NCBI GenBank assembly: GCA_947561715.1
Contig: OX387199.1
Location: 8,251,001 to 8,315,000, forward strand
Source: Ascidia mentula
Taxonomy: Eukaryota; Chordata; Ascidiacea; Phlebobranchia; Ascidiidae
Length of the DNA stretch: 64,000 nucleotides
Direction: 5' to 3'
The notes under the pieces are model-generated. The model was not told the origin of the DNA. It ran no database searches and saw nothing but the letters and a program-made list of their open reading frames with translations. Made by a program: the position numbers and the translations under genes. Every line of letters starts with the position of its first letter. The stretch's first letter is position 1. Positions 61,853 to 64,000 of the stretch are shown in pieces.

Positions 61853-63985
61853 TTATGATTCAACATTGTAATTAGGGTGTACAACAAGAATGGCATCTTC
61901 CCGTGATTCACTATCAGTGGACATCATTTCACTGCTGCTCAGTTCAATTAATATGTGGTCCTGATGGATAAGTCGGTGAATCACTTTTTCAATAATTGTT
62001 TTTTTTTCCAACAAGTCTTCTTCGGATTCAAGATCATCTGCGATCTGTTCCAAATACCAATTAACCAAGTTGTTCTTTTTAAGACCCTCAGCTTGAATTT
62101 CAGTGTCCCCAGATAATTCTTCACTTTCCTCTTGTTGTCTCATGTGCAGCACCAGCATGTTGCTTAGTCGCTTGTATTCTTCAAAACTCATCTTCATTGG
62201 AACTTTTTGAGGTGTTTTTGTCACCTCCATCATCGACTCTTCTTTCTCAGGTTCGGTATCAGGCAATCCGTTGACATTTTCTTGCTCACTCTCCTCCACG
62301 AAATTTATATCGGGAGTTTCAACACGAATAATGGACTTGTTTAGAAGTCTTGCAGCTTCTTTTACATGCTTAGGCAAAACTTCTTCCAAACAGTGAAGTC
62401 GTGCCATCCCTTCTGACAATCTCACAAGACTCTCAAGTTGACGAACTGTTATCCTCCAAGATGACCTTGCTATCCCAGAGCTGTCTCGCTCACGCATTTT
62501 CTTGTATTCATCAATCATAAACTCCTCAGCTTGTTTGGAAATTTTAGGATTAAACATCCTGGCAAAAATCAAGTAGCGACGGATTTGCTCCAAGCTGTAC
62601 ATCCGATCAACTGATTCTTCAAGTCTTGTGTGGAGGTCTACTATACGTCTAGCAATGGCATAATCTGTCACTTCATTGCACTCATCAACCAAAATAAAAA
62701 ATAAGTCAAATCGAGACATAATTGGAGCGGACAAAGCAATGTTTTGTCGCAGTGACTTTGCACGGTCATAACGCCCACCGATTGGGTTTGCAGCAGCCAA
62801 AATTGAAGTACGAGCATTTAGCGTGGCCTTTACACCTGCTTTGGTAATTGAAATGGTTTGTTGTTCCATGGCCTCATGAATGGCTACTTGGTCTCTCACT
62901 TCCATTTTGTCAAATTCATCTATACAGCAAACACCATGGTCAGCAAGCATCAAAGCACCAGCTTCTATTACAAATTCATTTGTCTCCTCGTCACGAACAA
63001 CTGCAGCTGTGAGTCCAGCAGCACTGGATGCTTTTCCACTGGTGTAAACGGCCCTTGGTGAAAATCCTTCAACTTGTTTTAAAAATTGGCTTTTAGCAGT
63101 GCTTGGGTCACCAACAATGCAAATATTTAAATCTCCTCTCAGTGTTGTTCCCTCCTCGGTCTTTTTTGGCACACCTCCAAACATCTGCAGCAATATACCA
63201 CACTTAATTTCGTTACTTCCATGTATAGTCGGAAACAGGCTGTTGCAGAGGTTGGAGTACAAGTTTTTGTCACATGACATTTGATACACTTTCTCCCATT
63301 CCGATTCTGTCATTTGATCTTTGATACTCTCAATGGTTGGTTCCTCCAAATTCCCACCCTTACCACCAAAACTTGGATTTGTGGATGTAACATGACAAGC
63401 TAAAAATGCCTGTCTGTATGTTAAATCACGTACACCAAGAGCTTTTAAACCTCTGATTCCTTCAGCCTCATTGACCTTCTCGCGGCCCTGGGCTGGTTCC
63501 GCTCGAGTGCCTTGAGAGTAAAGTTGGCCCACATCAGGTACTGCAATTAATGTGCCAATAAAGTCACACCTGTCTCCAGCCTGAGCTACCTCCACTGCTT
63601 CAGCCCTAACAACAACTTCAACCGTTCTTGGAATGGCACCTCTTGGCAGCTCAGATTGAACCTCTTGAATTCTTACCTTTTGAAAGTCAACAAAACTGGA
63701 ACTGTTGGCATCCAAAAGAAATTTAGAGCGATTTCCACACTGTTGATTTTTACAGATTGTTGGTTGCATAAACTTAAACTGCTGCTCAATGCCTTTGATT
63801 GTTGTTTGGCAATCAAGGCATGTAAATGTTCCTGTAATTAGTTCAGGGTGCACTGGGTGAGTTCTAACCACCTGGCCACTGATACGCATCAAAGTACCAA
63901 TTTCACTGTTTTTGAGTTCACGTATCTTTTGATGAGATGGAACTTCCCGGAAGGCAACATAAAGTTCTTTGTTGCCTGGTATTCC
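61853..63985 (-). CDS. MCM6: MCM6 replicative helicase subunit, 3'-terminal exon (partial)
   Basis: A single exon of 711 codons (710 residues plus stop) starts after a TTTCAG acceptor at 63985, in frame with [12 protein letters not shown]. The N-terminal 100 or so residues lie outside the window. MCM6 is part of the MCM2-7 hexamer that unwinds DNA at replication origins and forks. Visible motifs: [16 protein letters not shown]; a zinc ribbon with CLDC and CKNQQCGNR; Walker [10 protein letters not shown]; Walker B CIDEFDKM; sensor 1 LAAANP; arginine finger [12 protein letters not shown]; and the MCM6-typical [15 protein letters not shown]. The C-terminal winged-helix region follows an acidic linker and ends near [10 protein letters not shown]. 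No frame defects. Confidence 0.96.
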   Translation of the reverse strand, partial: GIPGNKELYVAFREVPSHQKIRELKNSEIGTLMRISGQVVRTHPVHPELITGTFTCLDCQTTIKGIEQQFKFMQPTICKNQQCGNRSKFLLDANSSSFVDFQKVRIQEVQSELPRGAIPRTVEVVVRAEAVEVAQAGDRCDFIGTLIAVPDVGQLYSQGTRAEPAQGREKVNEAEGIRGLKALGVRDLTYRQAFLACHVTSTNPSFGGKGGNLEEPTIESIKDQMTESEWEKVYQMSCDKNLYSNLCNSLFPTIHGSNEIKCGILLQMFGGVPKKTEEGTTLRGDLNICIVGDPSTAKSQFLKQVEGFSPRAVYTSGKASSAAGLTAAVVRDEETNEFVIEAGALMLADHGVCCIDEFDKMEVRDQVAIHEAMEQQTISITKAGVKATLNARTSILAAANPIGGRYDRAKSLRQNIALSAPIMSRFDLFFILVDECNEVTDYAIARRIVDLHTRLEESVDRMYSLEQIRRYLIFARMFNPKISKQAEEFMIDEYKKMRERDSSGIARSSWRITVRQLESLVRLSEGMARLHCLEEVLPKHVKEAARLLNKSIIRVETPDINFVEESEQENVNGLPDTEPEKEESMMEVTKTPQKVPMKMSFEEYKRLSNMLVLHMRQQEESEELSGDTEIQAEGLKKNNLVNWYLEQIADDLESEEDLLEKKTIIEKVIHRLIHQDHILIELSSSEMMSTDSESREDAILVVHPNYNVES

Positions 63986-64000
63986 CTGAAAGTGGTGCTG

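Overview
This window looks like nuclear DNA of an invertebrate chordate, most likely a tunicate of the Ciona type. It is AT-rich and compact, with many short exons separated by introns of tens to hundreds of bases with GT-AG ends. The proteins are clear animal orthologues, and small DNA-transposon remnants lie in introns and gaps. The species call is inference. There is no bacterial or viral gene, CRISPR array or recognisable tRNA/rRNA. Exons below were assembled by hand from splice signals, reading phase and remembered family features. Every multi-exon model called intact keeps an unbroken frame when joined.

Left part (1-9,000): the 3' end of an hnRNP D/AB-type RNA-binding protein gene (+) with a long 3' UTR; a small Rab-like GTPase of the DNAJC27/RBJ type (-) that ends where a J domain would be expected; a small two-exon gene of unknown function (+); and a five-exon BDH2/DHRS6 short-chain dehydrogenase (-).

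Centre-left (9,094-25,537): almost the whole gene for a very large vault PARP (PARP4), about 40 exons on the minus strand. It carries BRCT, PARP, VIT and VWA domains, a long Pro/Ser-rich insert and the C-terminal segment. The insert is built from exons that all start and end in phase 1, and part of it is tandemly duplicated.

Centre (26,000-46,400): a single-exon APEX1 endonuclease (-), a single-exon orphan seven-transmembrane protein (+), and a ~5 kb direct tandem duplication containing two alpha-1,6-fucosyltransferase (FUT8-like) genes (-). The proximal copy (38.4-41.9 kb) is intact. The distal copy (32.1-36.8 kb) has a 1-nt frameshift and a lost splice donor and is probably a pseudogene. 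The stretch from 43.1 to 46.4 kb is nearly gene-free.

Right part (46,453-64,000): a 16-exon GRAF-family RhoGAP (BAR-PH-RhoGAP-SH3, -), a TXNDC15-like thioredoxin-domain membrane protein (-), and the last exon of MCM6 (-). MCM6 and TXNDC15 lie about 200 bp apart on the same strand, with a splice acceptor directly at the TXNDC15 ATG, which makes them a candidate tunicate operon.

Mobile DNA: at least five short hAT-like elements with CAGTG(G/C/T)TTC-type termini, one with a perfect 8-bp target duplication, and a second dispersed family sharing a GGTCGAAACAGTGGCC-type core. The genes are mostly unrelated housekeeping or signalling genes and do not form one pathway.
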